This document shows positions 1-8,324 of a stretch of 64,000 bases of DNA, piece by piece. Numbering within the stretch: position 1 is the stretch's first letter; every line of letters begins with the position of its first letter. The notes beneath the pieces are model-generated. The model did not search any database. It had not been told where the DNA came from and saw only the letters and a list, made by a program, of their open reading frames with translations. This DNA is from Hymenobacter sp. DG25B (lineage in GTDB: Bacteria; Bacteroidota; Bacteroidia; Cytophagales; Hymenobacteraceae). The translations under genes were made by a program, and so were the position numbers. The stretch spans positions 930,001-994,000 of the forward strand of contig NZ_CP010054.1 in the NCBI RefSeq assembly GCF_000801315.1. The letters are read 5' to 3'.

Positions 1-3000
1 AAGACGGCCTGTACAAAACCACGCCCTACGCCGACTCTTACCACCAGATTGAAATTGCCACCGAGTTGCTGACCTGGCCCATCAATACGCCATTCATCAA
101 CTTTACCATGCTCACGGCCAAAAGCCAGGTAGCCGCCACCTTCGATTCTAAAGAATTCTACACGAATACCCGGTATCAACAGCTGAAAGGCATTAACAAG
201 ATGCACCCGCTGCAAATGGTGGTGGGCTACAGCCAGAGCCACGGCAATACCAAAAGCTTTACCGTAAACGACCTGATAACTACCTATAAGGTAACGGAGC
301 CGAACGTACGCTCGGCTATGGCGGCACTAGCCCGGGATGGCTACGTGCGCATCAACCCCAACAGCGACAATATTCTCTTGCTGCCCAAGGCCACGCACTA
401 CGTTAACTCGGCGCGCGGCAAGAAAGACTACGACCATATTTCTATTAAGTCGGTGGCTGGTGGCGGGCGCAATGCCACGTTGAACATGCAGAACGACGAT
501 TTGCTGGTGCGGGGCGTAGACCGGTTTAACTTCTCCGACGACTCCGTAACGGTATTCGTGAAGCCCGACAGCAGCCAGATTCGCATTCAGAAAAACCGCA
601 ACATTCTGTTCAACGGCACCATGGTAGCGTCGGCCTTCGTGTTCAAGGGCAAGGAGTTTCGCTTTGATTACGATGGGTTCTTCGTGGATATGATGAAGAT
701 TGACTCCATCATTGTGAAGGGCAAGAACTCCAAAGGCTCGGTGATGAAAGCCCGCAAGGACACGGACTTTACCCTCACCAACAAAAAGAAAACCTCGGCC
801 GGTAAGCTCTACATCAACGACCCCAGAAATAAGTCAGGCCGCAAGAAGCTGGGGGCGTATCCTTCGTTTGATGCTACCACAGGGGCTTACGTGTTCTTTG
901 ATAAGCCGGAAGTACTGGGCGGCGCCTACGATACCACGGTTTACTTCGATATTCCGCCTTTCCGCCTGGACTCCCTGAACAACAAAAACCGCTCGGCGGT
1001 AGGCTTCAAGGGTACCTTCGTCTCGGGTAATATCATGCCCCGCTTTGCCACCAAGCTCAGCCTGCAGGAAGATGGCTCCCTGGGCTTCACTTACAACATT
1101 CCCAAAGGTGGCTTTGCCCTGTATGGCGGCAAGGCCCAGCTGTTTAACCAGGTGAAGATGAGTAACCGCGGTATTCAGGGCATTGGCGAAATTAAGTACC
1201 TGGCGGCCACGCTGCAGAGCGACCAGTTCATCTTTTACAAAGATTCCGTGGTAACGGTGGGCAAAACCGCCACCTTGGCCGAAGGCTCTTATAAAGGCGC
1301 GGAGTATCCTAAGCTGAGTCTGCTGCCCGGCTACCAGATGAAGTGGGCCGTAGCCGCCGACTCCATGTACTTCAGCACGGCCAAATCCAGCTCGGCCATG
1401 CGCTTTTACGATGGTACCTACACCTACCGCGGCGAAGCCGTGCTGACGCCCACCGGCCTGTACGGTGACGGCCGGATGGAAGGACCACAGTCCGTGATTC
1501 GCTCCCCCAAGTTCACGTTCCTGCAGCACCACTACAAAGGCAGTAACGCGGTGCTCAACATCAAATCCAGTGAGCAGAACAAGCCGGCGGTAACGGCATC
1601 GGACGTGGCTTTCGACTATGACATTAAGCAGGGCTTTGCGGATTTCTCGCCGGAAAAGGCCGGTGTGGCCAACGTAGAGCTGCCCTATACCCAGTACAAA
1701 ACCTCGCTGAGTGGCGGTAAGTGGGACTTTAAGAAGAAAACTATTGTGTTCCGGGTAGCGCCGGGCGCCGACTCCACGCGCTCCTTCTTCTACTCCACCA
1801 AGCCCGATCAGTACGGCCTGAAGTTTCAGGCTTCCAGCGGCATGTACGATCTGAACAAGTACCGCCTGCTGGCCGGTGGCGTGCCGCATATTGCCGCCGC
1901 CGATGCCTGGATTGAGCCGGACAGCAACAAGGTGTATATCTCGGCCAACGCTGATATGCGCGCGTTCAAGAATGCCAACATCACCATGGACACGCTGCAC
2001 AAGTACCACCAGCTGTACAAGGGCGAGGTCGATATCCTGTCGCGGCGCTCATTTGTGGGCAATGCGCTGTATAACTACAAGAATGCCTCCGCCGATTCTT
2101 TTGCTATCAAGTTCGAGAACTTCCGGGTAGACTCCGCGCAGGCGCTGGGCGGCGATAACCGCAGCCGGGCCGCTAAGCTGCTGAGCAGGAACGATGGCGC
2201 TAAATTCTCGCCGCCCACGCTGGCCACCGCCAGCATTAAGGCCGAGGACAAGTTCCATCTGGCCCCACGCATTGCGTACCGGGGCAGCGCCATTATGAAC
2301 TCCCAGCGTAAGCGGTTTGCTTTTGATGGACAGTCGCGGCTGGAGTTCAGCAAGAATGCCGCGGCCTCTACCTGGTTTGCGGTGCAGGACTCGATTGACC
2401 CCAACCGCATCCGTATTCCGATTAAGGACCCGAAATCCGACGACGGCACCACCTTGTTTACGGGTCTGTTTTTATCGGAGGCCAATAGAGTTTATCCGCT
2501 GTTTGTAGGCCCCAAGCAGAGCATCACCGACCAGAATATCTTTCAGGCGGAAGGCACCCTGGCTTTTGATCCTAAGACCCGGCAGTTCCGGCTGGGGCCG
2601 CAGGACGAGAGCCCCGATATCCTGCAGGGAAATGTGCTGACGTTTAATGACTCTACCTCAGCCATGACCTTCCGGGGCAAGCTTAACCTCATCAACTCCA
2701 ACAAGGACTATACCCTGGAGGCCGCCGGTCTGGGCTACGCCAAGCCCGACAGCAGCCGCTACGAACTGGATACCTTCATGGCCCTGGACATCAACCTGCC
2801 CGAAAAGGCTCTGATAGCTATGGGCGATGATATGGCCCGCTATTCCAAAGGCCTGCCCGAAGCCGTGGACAACTCCCGCGAAACGGCTCTGAAGCTGGGT
2901 GAGTTTGTGGGCAGCAAAGATGCCGCCGCCTACATGAACCGCCGCGGTGGCTACACGTCCCTGCAGAAAGTATCGTCTAAACTGGCCCGCACGCTGGTGC

Positions 3001-3758
3001 TGAACAAAGTGGACCTGGTTTGGTCTGACAAGCAGCGGGCCTGGTACTCCACCGGCAAAATTGGCTTGGTGAGCATCCTGAAAAAGGACATCAACGCCCT
3101 GATTGACGGCTACATCGAAATCAAGCACGAATCGACGGGCGACGTGGTGGAAATGTACCTGGAGGCCGAGCCGCAAACCTGGTACTACCTCAAGTATGCC
3201 AACAACACCATGCTGGCCAAAGCCCAGCACGGCTCCTTCGACGAGATTGTAGGCTACAAAGCCAAGGGCGACTACAACACGGCCACGGAGTACGGCTTCT
3301 TCCTGGGTGATGACCAGACGGTGCAGGAATTCCTCACGCGCTTCCGCAAAACTTACCTGGGTTTGAAAGGCAAAGAGGCTGCCAAGAAAATTGTGACTAC
3401 CCAGCCCGAGCCCGACCCTTCGGTAGAAGAGGATGGCAAGAAGAAAAAGAAGAAAAAAGGCTCGGAGTTCGATATGACCAACTCTGACCAGCCGGCCGCT
3501 GATGCGCCTGTAGACGACGCCCCGGTAGACCGCAAGAAAAAGAAGAAAAAGGACGACGACCAGGCGCTGATTGATGCTGCCGCCAAAGAGGCCGCGGGTA
3601 CCGCTCCGGCAGAGGAAACCAGCAAAAAGAAGAGCAAGAAAGAGGCGAAGGCCGATGCGGACAACCCGCCCGCAGATGCTTCTGCCGCTCCCACGGAAGA
3701 CACCAGTAAAAAGAAGAAAAAGAAGAAAAACGAAGACGACCCCTTCGGCGGTCAGTAA
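1..3758 (+). CDS. Large conserved protein of unknown function, 5'-truncated by window edge
   Basis: The reading frame is already open at base 3 with no stop before the edge, so the true start lies outside the window; the TTG at 66 is not a credible start. About 1,250 codons are visible. The body is rich in short beta-strand-like segments with many Gly, Ser, Asp and aromatic residues and no recognised catalytic motif, suggesting an extracytoplasmic scaffold or repeat protein; this is inference. The C-terminal 110 or so codons are very different: four lysine blocks (7 Lys at 3438-3458, 6 at 3534-3551, a broken block near 3625, 7 at 3708-3728) separated by acidic and Ala/Pro-rich linkers. Large proteins with no assigned function of this kind are common in Cytophagales. 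It ends at TAA 3756-3758, followed by a strong terminator. Function not recognised. Confidence 0.85.
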   Translation, partial: DGLYKTTPYADSYHQIEIATELLTWPINTPFINFTMLTAKSQVAATFDSKEFYTNTRYQQLKGINKMHPLQMVVGYSQSHGNTKSFTVNDLITTYKVTEPNVRSAMAALARDGYVRINPNSDNILLLPKATHYVNSARGKKDYDHISIKSVAGGGRNATLNMQNDDLLVRGVDRFNFSDDSVTVFVKPDSSQIRIQKNRNILFNGTMVASAFVFKGKEFRFDYDGFFVDMMKIDSIIVKGKNSKGSVMKARKDTDFTLTNKKKTSAGKLYINDPRNKSGRKKLGAYPSFDATTGAYVFFDKPEVLGGAYDTTVYFDIPPFRLDSLNNKNRSAVGFKGTFVSGNIMPRFATKLSLQEDGSLGFTYNIPKGGFALYGGKAQLFNQVKMSNRGIQGIGEIKYLAATLQSDQFIFYKDSVVTVGKTATLAEGSYKGAEYPKLSLLPGYQMKWAVAADSMYFSTAKSSSAMRFYDGTYTYRGEAVLTPTGLYGDGRMEGPQSVIRSPKFTFLQHHYKGSNAVLNIKSSEQNKPAVTASDVAFDYDIKQGFADFSPEKAGVANVELPYTQYKTSLSGGKWDFKKKTIVFRVAPGADSTRSFFYSTKPDQYGLKFQASSGMYDLNKYRLLAGGVPHIAAADAWIEPDSNKVYISANADMRAFKNANITMDTLHKYHQLYKGEVDILSRRSFVGNALYNYKNASADSFAIKFENFRVDSAQALGGDNRSRAAKLLSRNDGAKFSPPTLATASIKAEDKFHLAPRIAYRGSAIMNSQRKRFAFDGQSRLEFSKNAAASTWFAVQDSIDPNRIRIPIKDPKSDDGTTLFTGLFLSEANRVYPLFVGPKQSITDQNIFQAEGTLAFDPKTRQFRLGPQDESPDILQGNVLTFNDSTSAMTFRGKLNLINSNKDYTLEAAGLGYAKPDSSRYELDTFMALDINLPEKALIAMGDDMARYSKGLPEAVDNSRETALKLGEFVGSKDAAAYMNRRGGYTSLQKVSSKLARTLVLNKVDLVWSDKQRAWYSTGKIGLVSILKKDINALIDGYIEIKHESTGDVVEMYLEAEPQTWYYLKYANNTMLAKAQHGSFDEIVGYKAKGDYNTATEYGFFLGDDQTVQEFLTRFRKTYLGLKGKEAAKKIVTTQPEPDPSVEEDGKKKKKKKGSEFDMTNSDQPAADAPVDDAPVDRKKKKKKDDDQALIDAAAKEAAGTAPAEETSKKKSKKEAKADADNPPADASAAPTEDTSKKKKKKKNEDDPFGGQ

Positions 3759-3773
3759 GCTCCTTCTGGCCGC

Positions 3774-3801
3774 AGCCCCGCTCCGAAACCGGAGCGGGGC
3801 T
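3774..3801 (+). terminator. Rho-independent terminator after the large protein gene
   Basis: A perfect 12-bp GC-rich stem (3774-3785 with 3790-3801) closes a 4-base loop and is followed by GTTTGC. It begins 15 bases after the stop codon. Confidence 0.8.
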
Positions 3802-3816
3802 GTTTGCTTCCGGATA

Positions 3817-3932
3817 GTAGCGCGAAGCTCCGGCTTCGCGCACGAGCAACGCGAGTTCCTGCGCGTGGGTACAGCTGGCGCGGTTCCGGCTACTCGCCTC
3901 GCTCGTGCGCGAAGCCGGAGCTTCGCGCTACC
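3817..3932. repeat. Long imperfect inverted repeat (family A), arms about 30-40 bp
   Basis: The left arm begins GTAGCGCGAAGCTCCGGC at 3817. The right arm, ending at 3932, is its reverse complement across at least 31 bp including the CACGAGC extension, then weaker similarity (GCGAGT) continues inward. The arms also contain a nested palindrome, CGCGAAGCTCCGGCTTCGCG. It occupies the plsY upstream region. It looks like a dispersed palindromic intergenic element; no transposase or coding capacity is visible. Confidence 0.75.
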
Positions 3933-3942
3933 ACGCAACCGT

Positions 3943-3950
3943 TATATTTG
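3943..3950 (+). promoter_or_regulatory. Candidate -7 element for plsY
   Basis: TATATTTG matches the Bacteroidota -7 consensus TAnnTTTG, 55 bases before the plsY ATG. No convincing TTG -33 element is seen upstream, where the inverted repeat sits. Confidence 0.5.
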
Positions 3951-4005
3951 GCCTTGTTCGGCCTTTCTCCCCGCTGCCTATTTCCCACCGTTACGCTCTT
4001 TTTGT

Positions 4006-4647
4006 ATGAATCTGCCCATTGTCATCGGTCTGCTGGTGGCCGCTTACCTGGTTGGCTCCATTCCCACCGCGCTGTGGGTAGGCCGCTGGTTTTTTGGCCT
4101 CGATATCCGGGAGCACGGCTCGGGCAACGCCGGCGCCACCAATACCTTCCGGGTGCTGGGCAAAAAGCCCGGCTCCTTCGTTATGGCCGTGGATGTGCTG
4201 AAGGGCTGGGCCGCTACTTCTCTGGCTACTGTGATGATGCAGCAGGGCGCCATTCAGCCCGGGCAGTTGCTCTACTTTCAGCTGGCCTGTGGGGTGCTGG
4301 CCGTCATTGGACACATTTATCCCATCTGGGCGGGCTTCCGGGGCGGCAAAGGCGTGGCTACCGTATTGGGTATGATGCTGGCTATTGCCCCGGCTACGGT
4401 GGGCGTGTGTATTCTGGTGTTTATCGTGATGCTACTGCTGTTTCGCTACGTTTCGCTCAGCAGCATGACGGCCGGAGTAGTCTTTGCGCTGCTGCAACTC
4501 TTCCCGGCTTTCCGTCCCGATAATTCGCTGCTGGTGTGGTTTGGTTTCGTGCTGTCCCTGCTGCTGATTTACACCCACCGCGCTAATATTGGGAGGCTGC
4601 GGGCCGGTACGGAAAGCCGCGTGCCCATGCCATGGGATAAGAAGTAG
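4006..4647 (+). CDS. plsY: Glycerol-3-phosphate acyltransferase PlsY
   Basis: 213-residue integral membrane enzyme that transfers an acyl group from acyl-phosphate to glycerol-3-phosphate, the first step of phosphatidic acid synthesis. The three PlsY motifs are present: GSIPTA at residues 17-22, GSGNAGATN at 38-46 (family glycine-rich loop) and GHIYP followed by FRGGKGVAT at 102-119. About five to six hydrophobic segments fit the family topology, and the length is typical. The ATG at 4006 was chosen because the preceding in-frame codons run through the inverted repeat and the candidate promoter. It works upstream of PssA, which is also in this window. Confidence 0.95.
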   Translation: MNLPIVIGLLVAAYLVGSIPTALWVGRWFFGLDIREHGSGNAGATNTFRVLGKKPGSFVMAVDVLKGWAATSLATVMMQQGAIQPGQLLYFQLACGVLAVIGHIYPIWAGFRGGKGVATVLGMMLAIAPATVGVCILVFIVMLLLFRYVSLSSMTAGVVFALLQLFPAFRPDNSLLVWFGFVLSLLLIYTHRANIGRLRAGTESRVPMPWDKK

Positions 4648-4761
4648 GAGGTACTTAATAGGCGTGTTCCAACAGATAAGTGCTGTCTACGCCGCGAACA
4701 GTTAGGAGCTAATTCGGTTCATAAAAATCATTTCTCTTTGGAATTGACTAATAAGAGACCA

Positions 4762-5139
4762 ATGAACTTTGACTCATTTGAACGTTATGAACTGGTTGCT
4801 TTAGCAAAAGCATTGAGTTTCGTTAAGTATGAATCGAAGGGAGAAACCGCATCTTTTTTAGCTGGCAGTCCTATCATTTCAGACCTGTATCAGAAAATTT
4901 GTGAGAGGATATGGGAGATGTCAAAAGGTTCCCGCGCAACAAAAAACCTACTCGAAAACGGCTGGCCTTTGGTGAAGAAGGGAGATGAAATTTATGAAAT
5001 AGTTAATTACCATCTGCGTAAGCTTGATAATTGGGACTCACTTGACACTGAACTCAAGGCCCAGACAATTAAAGATTATTTAGGGCCTTATAAAGCACCA
5101 GATGAGGTAATGGCTGCTTTGTTGAATAGGGCCGGATAA
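4762..5139 (+). CDS. Hypothetical protein, AT-rich orphan
   Basis: 125 residues from ATG 4762; an upstream in-frame TTG at 4738 would add eight residues. The protein is mostly alpha-helical in character and soluble, with no signal peptide or membrane segment and no motif I recognise. Codon use is clearly different from neighbours: many A/T-ending codons (TTA, AAA, GAA, ATT) in a region otherwise rich in G/C-ending codons. This suggests recent acquisition. It is separated from plsY by about 110 bases and ends about 100 bases before the dipeptidase start. Function unknown. Confidence 0.65.
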   Translation: MNFDSFERYELVALAKALSFVKYESKGETASFLAGSPIISDLYQKICERIWEMSKGSRATKNLLENGWPLVKKGDEIYEIVNYHLRKLDNWDSLDTELKAQTIKDYLGPYKAPDEVMAALLNRAG

Positions 5140-5239
5140 CAGATTGCTACCTCTCATAAAAAAGGTGGAAGTTGTGCTTTCCCGTACTATCTATTCGTTG
5201 GCTACTTTTACCCCAGCATTTCCACCCAATCTACTCTGC

Positions 5240-6604
5240 ATGGCTTCTTACCTCGAACAGAATAAAGACCGTTTCCTGAGCGAACTGCTCGACTGGCTCC
5301 GCATCCCTTCGGTTTCCGCTGACCCTAAGTTCCACGGCGACGTGCTGCGGGCCGCCGACTTCCTGAAAACGCGCCTGGAAGAAGCCGGCATGGAAAACGT
5401 GGAGCTGTGCCAGACGGCCGGTTACCCCATTGTGTACGGCGACAAAATCATTGACCCCAGCCTGCCCACCGTGCTGGTGTACGGCCACTACGATGTGCAG
5501 CCCGCCGACCCGTATGAGCTGTGGACCTCGCCACCCTTCGAGCCCGTTATTAAAGACGGTAAGATCTACGCCCGCGGCGCCTGCGACGACAAAGGCCAGG
5601 TGTACATGCACGTAAAAGCCTTCGAAATGATGATGCAGGACGGCGGCGTGCCTTGCAACGTGAAGGTGATGTTTGAGGGCGAGGAGGAAGTAGGCTCCAG
5701 CAACCTGGGCATCTTCGTGAAAGCCAACAAGGAGAAACTGAAGGCCGATGTCATCCTGATTTCGGACACCGGCATCCTCTCCAACGACCAGCCCAGCATT
5801 GAGGTAGGTCTGCGTGGCCTGAGCTACCACCAGGTAGAAGTAACCGGCCCCAACCGCGACCTGCACTCCGGCCTCTACGGGGGCGCCGTACCCAACCCCA
5901 TCAACGTGCTGTGCAAGATGATTGCCTCCCTGCACGATGAGAACAACCACATTACCATTCCCGAGTTCTACAACAATGTAGCCGTACTCAGCGAGGCCGA
6001 CCGTGCCGAGTTGAACCGCGTGCCGCACTCCGATGAGGAGTTTAAGGAGAGCATCGGCCTGAAAGATATCTACGGCGAAAAAGGCTACACCACCGTGGAG
6101 CGCATTGGCATTCGGCCCACGCTGGACGTAAACGGCATCTGGGGCGGCTACACCGGCGAGGGTGCCAAAACGGTTATTGCCTCCAAAGCCTACGCCAAAA
6201 TCTCCATGCGCCTGGTGCCGCACCAGACCTCGGATGAAATTACGGCGCTCTTCCAGAAGCATTTCGAAAGCATTGCCCCGGCCAGCGTAACCGTAAAAGT
6301 AACCCCGCACCACGGCGGTGAGCCGGTAGTAACACCCACCAATTCGGTAGCCTACCAGGCCGCCGCCGATGCTTTGGAAACCACCTTCGGCAAAAAGCCT
6401 ATTCCTACCCGGGGTGGCGGTTCCATTCCCATTGTGGCCATGTTTAAATCAGAGCTGGGCCTGGATACCGTGCTGCTCGGCTTCGGACTGGATTCGGACG
6501 CCATTCACTCGCCCAATGAGCACTACGGCGTGTTTAACTTCTTTAAGGGCATTGAAACCATTCCGCATTTCTACCGCAACTACGCGGCGGGCATGCAGAA
6601 GTAA
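5240..6604 (+). CDS. M20-family dipeptidase
   Basis: 454 residues; a cytosolic zinc-dependent exopeptidase that probably cleaves dipeptides. Metal-site motifs are intact: GHYDVQP (His83, Asp85), RGACDDKGQ (bridging Asp at 116), FEGEEEVGS (catalytic Glu and ligand Glu at 147-150), a later ISDTG aspartate, and a C-terminal DAIHSPNE histidine. The central lid/dimerisation domain is inserted as usual. The ATG at 5240 (MASYLEQ) fits family N-termini; a longer frame from TTG 5144 has no support. A long inverted repeat and terminator follow. The exact substrate cannot be told from sequence. Confidence 0.92.
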   Translation: MASYLEQNKDRFLSELLDWLRIPSVSADPKFHGDVLRAADFLKTRLEEAGMENVELCQTAGYPIVYGDKIIDPSLPTVLVYGHYDVQPADPYELWTSPPFEPVIKDGKIYARGACDDKGQVYMHVKAFEMMMQDGGVPCNVKVMFEGEEEVGSSNLGIFVKANKEKLKADVILISDTGILSNDQPSIEVGLRGLSYHQVEVTGPNRDLHSGLYGGAVPNPINVLCKMIASLHDENNHITIPEFYNNVAVLSEADRAELNRVPHSDEEFKESIGLKDIYGEKGYTTVERIGIRPTLDVNGIWGGYTGEGAKTVIASKAYAKISMRLVPHQTSDEITALFQKHFESIAPASVTVKVTPHHGGEPVVTPTNSVAYQAAADALETTFGKKPIPTRGGGSIPIVAMFKSELGLDTVLLGFGLDSDAIHSPNEHYGVFNFFKGIETIPHFYRNYAAGMQK

Positions 6605-6685
6605 CTGTCATTCCGAGCAAAGCGAGGAAGCTGAGTTTCTCTGCTTAAGATTAACCCAGATTCCTCGCGCTGCTCGGAATGACAG
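6605..6685. repeat. Inverted repeat (family B), 25-bp arms
   Basis: Arms 6605-6629 and 6661-6685 are complementary at 23 of 25 positions. They begin CTGTCATTCCGAGC and carry GCGAGGAA. When translated, such arms give the peptide HSEQSEE, a signature of dispersed palindromic repeats often mis-called as protein. It lies directly after the dipeptidase stop. Confidence 0.8.
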
Positions 6686-6690
6686 TGTAA

Positions 6691-6729
6691 GCAAAAGCCC
6701 GGTTCCTTTAGCAGGAGCCGGGCTTTTGC
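6691..6729. terminator. Bidirectional terminator between convergent genes
   Basis: A 17-bp stem (6691-6707 with 6713-6729) with one G-T pair is flanked by A-rich and T-rich tracts on both sides. It serves the dipeptidase gene on + and the beta-barrel gene on -. Confidence 0.85.
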
Positions 6730-6747
6730 TTGTTAGCAGGAGGAAGC

Positions 6748-7347
6748 TTAACGGCCGTTGAAGGAGTAAGTAAGATAAAGCTGAAAAGCACTGTTGCGGA
6801 TGTTGTTCTGCACCGTGGCGCTGCCCACCGTAGTGGCTTTTTCTATGTTGGTGATGCCGCCATTATAGCGCAGGCCAATGCCCGGCCCCGTTTTGCGCTG
6901 ATAGCCCAGGCCCGCCGCATAACCCAGATCAAAGGTGTTGTACCGGCTTTTTCGATCGTAGGTAATGGTGTTGTACTTGTCTTTGGCCGACACCAGAAAG
7001 CCCAGTTGCGGGCCGGCTTCAAAGAACAGGCCATCGGCATTTACGTGCAGCAGCAGTGGAACATCCACGTAGCCCAGATGGCGGGTGTGTGGGTTGGGAA
7101 CGGAAGGTATTTCGGCCCCTTTCTGGGAATACAGCAGCTCGGGCTGAAAGGCCAGCATATCCGTAAAGCCGATGTTAGCGAAGCCCCCGGCGTGGAAGCC
7201 GAAAATAGACTTAGCGCTGCCGGCCTGCTTGCCCACAAAAGAGGAAAGGGTGCCGCCCGCCTTCAGGCCTAAGGAAACGTCGCTTTGAGCCTGAGCGGTA
7301 CCCGCCAGGCCGGCCAGCAGCAAAAGAGGAAGAAATGCTTTTTTCAT
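6748..7347 (-). CDS. Small outer-membrane beta-barrel protein, paralog 1
   Basis: 199 residues with a clear signal peptide (MKKAFLPLLLLAGLAGTAQA, cleavage before or at Gln). The family pattern of Bacteroidota OMP_b-brl_2-type proteins is present: LGLKAGG near the mature N-terminus, QPELLYSQKG, an aligned YVDVPLLLHVNADG segment, FFEAGPQLGFL, then YAAGLGYQ and a C-terminal strand. The start at 7347 is set by the signal peptide; the longer open frame upstream crosses a terminator. Function is structural or porin-like, not determinable. It is the last of five tandem paralogs. Confidence 0.9.
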   Translation of the reverse strand: MKKAFLPLLLLAGLAGTAQAQSDVSLGLKAGGTLSSFVGKQAGSAKSIFGFHAGGFANIGFTDMLAFQPELLYSQKGAEIPSVPNPHTRHLGYVDVPLLLHVNADGLFFEAGPQLGFLVSAKDKYNTITYDRKSRYNTFDLGYAAGLGYQRKTGPGIGLRYNGGITNIEKATTVGSATVQNNIRNSAFQLYLTYSFNGR

Positions 7348-7433
7348 AGGAAGTGCCAAAGTCAGAGAGACGTACTGTACAGGCGTAAAACTACACTGAA
7401 AACCGTCTGTGCTTACTCTTCGGGTAACAAAAA

Positions 7434-7459
7434 GCCCCTTCCCGTGGAGGGGAAGGGGC
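7434..7459 (-). terminator. Terminator of beta-barrel paralog 2
   Basis: GC-rich hairpin (GCCCCTTCCC with its complement, short loop). Read on the - strand it is followed by a T-rich tract (CTTTTTGTT), so it ends the transcript of the gene at 7483-8175. Confidence 0.75.
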
Positions 7460-7482
7460 AAGGTTTGCGGTAGCGACGAGGC

Positions 7483-8175
7483 TTACTTATTGCCAATCAG
7501 ATACCCCAGAGAAACCTGGAAGGCAGAGTGGCGGGCATTTTTCAGGTCGCCGTTGAAGTAGGTGTCGCCATTGTCGCTCTTCACCAGGTCGCTGAAGGCG
7601 CCAGTGTAGCGCAGGCCTATGCTTAGGCCATTTTCGGCTTGGTAGCCCAAGCCGGCAGCGTAGCCCAGTTCCGTGCGGTTCAGCTCGCTCACGTCGTTCT
7701 GGTTTTCGGCTTGGGAAGTCTCGGGCTCACCTGTCAGTGGGCTGGTGGTGGTAGTTTTAGTCTGATTATTCGAACTCAGCAGATATGATATCTGCGGGCC
7801 TGCTTCAAAGTAGAAACCATCAGCATTGATTTTGGCCAGAATAGGAAGGTCCAGGTAGTTGTAGTTTACCTTGCCTTCACGCTTTGTCTGGTAACCCAGT
7901 ATGTTAGTATACTCCGTAGGCTTGTTTTCAAAGCCTTTCTGCGAGTACAAAAGCTCAGGCTGAATGGAGAAGAAATTCTCCACGATAGGGGCATTCAGCA
8001 TAACGCCACCCACAAAGCCGAGCTTGTTATTGTAAGTGTTTTCGTTTTTGATATTGCCGGACAGGTTGGAATAGTTAGCGCCGGCGCGCAGACCCAAACG
8101 CACACCCTGTGCCTGGGCCGAAGAAAATGCCGCGACAGAAAGCAAAGCGGCTACGAGAACGGTGGACTTTTTCAT
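7483..8175 (-). CDS. Small outer-membrane beta-barrel protein, paralog 2
   Basis: 230 residues, signal peptide MKKSTVLVAALLSVAAFSSA then QAQG. Shared landmarks with its neighbours are GVRLGLRAG, ANYSNLSGN, FSIQPELLYSQKGF, YNYLDLPILAKINADG, FYFEAGPQISYLL, ELGYAAGLGYQ and a C-terminal FQVSLGYLIG strand ending Asn-Lys. It is closest by eye to the paralog at 9116-9778. The insert between barrel strands is Thr/Ser/Asn rich, as expected for a surface loop. Its own terminator at 7434-7459 suggests a single-gene transcript. Confidence 0.9.
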   Translation of the reverse strand: MKKSTVLVAALLSVAAFSSAQAQGVRLGLRAGANYSNLSGNIKNENTYNNKLGFVGGVMLNAPIVENFFSIQPELLYSQKGFENKPTEYTNILGYQTKREGKVNYNYLDLPILAKINADGFYFEAGPQISYLLSSNNQTKTTTTSPLTGEPETSQAENQNDVSELNRTELGYAAGLGYQAENGLSIGLRYTGAFSDLVKSDNGDTYFNGDLKNARHSAFQVSLGYLIGNK

Positions 8176-8271
8176 AAGGTCAGATACGAATTAGGGAAAG
8201 GAAATCGTATGCCGGCCTCTATTCGAAAAATGTGCCAATCTGATTTATGCAGGCACTGTTGGCGTAAAAAA

Positions 8272-8302
8272 AGCCTGCTTCCCCTCCTGGGGAAAGCAGG
8301 CT
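8272..8302 (-). terminator. Terminator of beta-barrel paralog 3
   Basis: Stem 8272-8284 with 8289-8302 (one bulge), 4-base loop. The - strand reading ends in a run of seven T residues. Confidence 0.8.
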
Positions 8303-8324
8303 TCTACAAGCAGGCCACTGATTA

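Noticed and set aside
834..2009. Reverse-strand frame of about 390 codons
   Set aside because: Shadow of the large protein gene; His/Val/Gly composition, no family character.
2658..3938. Long reverse-strand frame (over 400 codons) opposite the large protein gene
   Set aside because: Leu/Val/Arg-rich artefact of a GC-rich gene read backwards; no motif, crosses the terminator.
5231..6313. Reverse-strand frame opposite the M20 dipeptidase
   Set aside because: Shadow; the forward frame carries the complete M20 motif set.
6369..6761. Forward frame containing HSEQSEE
   Set aside because: Product of the family B inverted repeat and terminator, not a gene.
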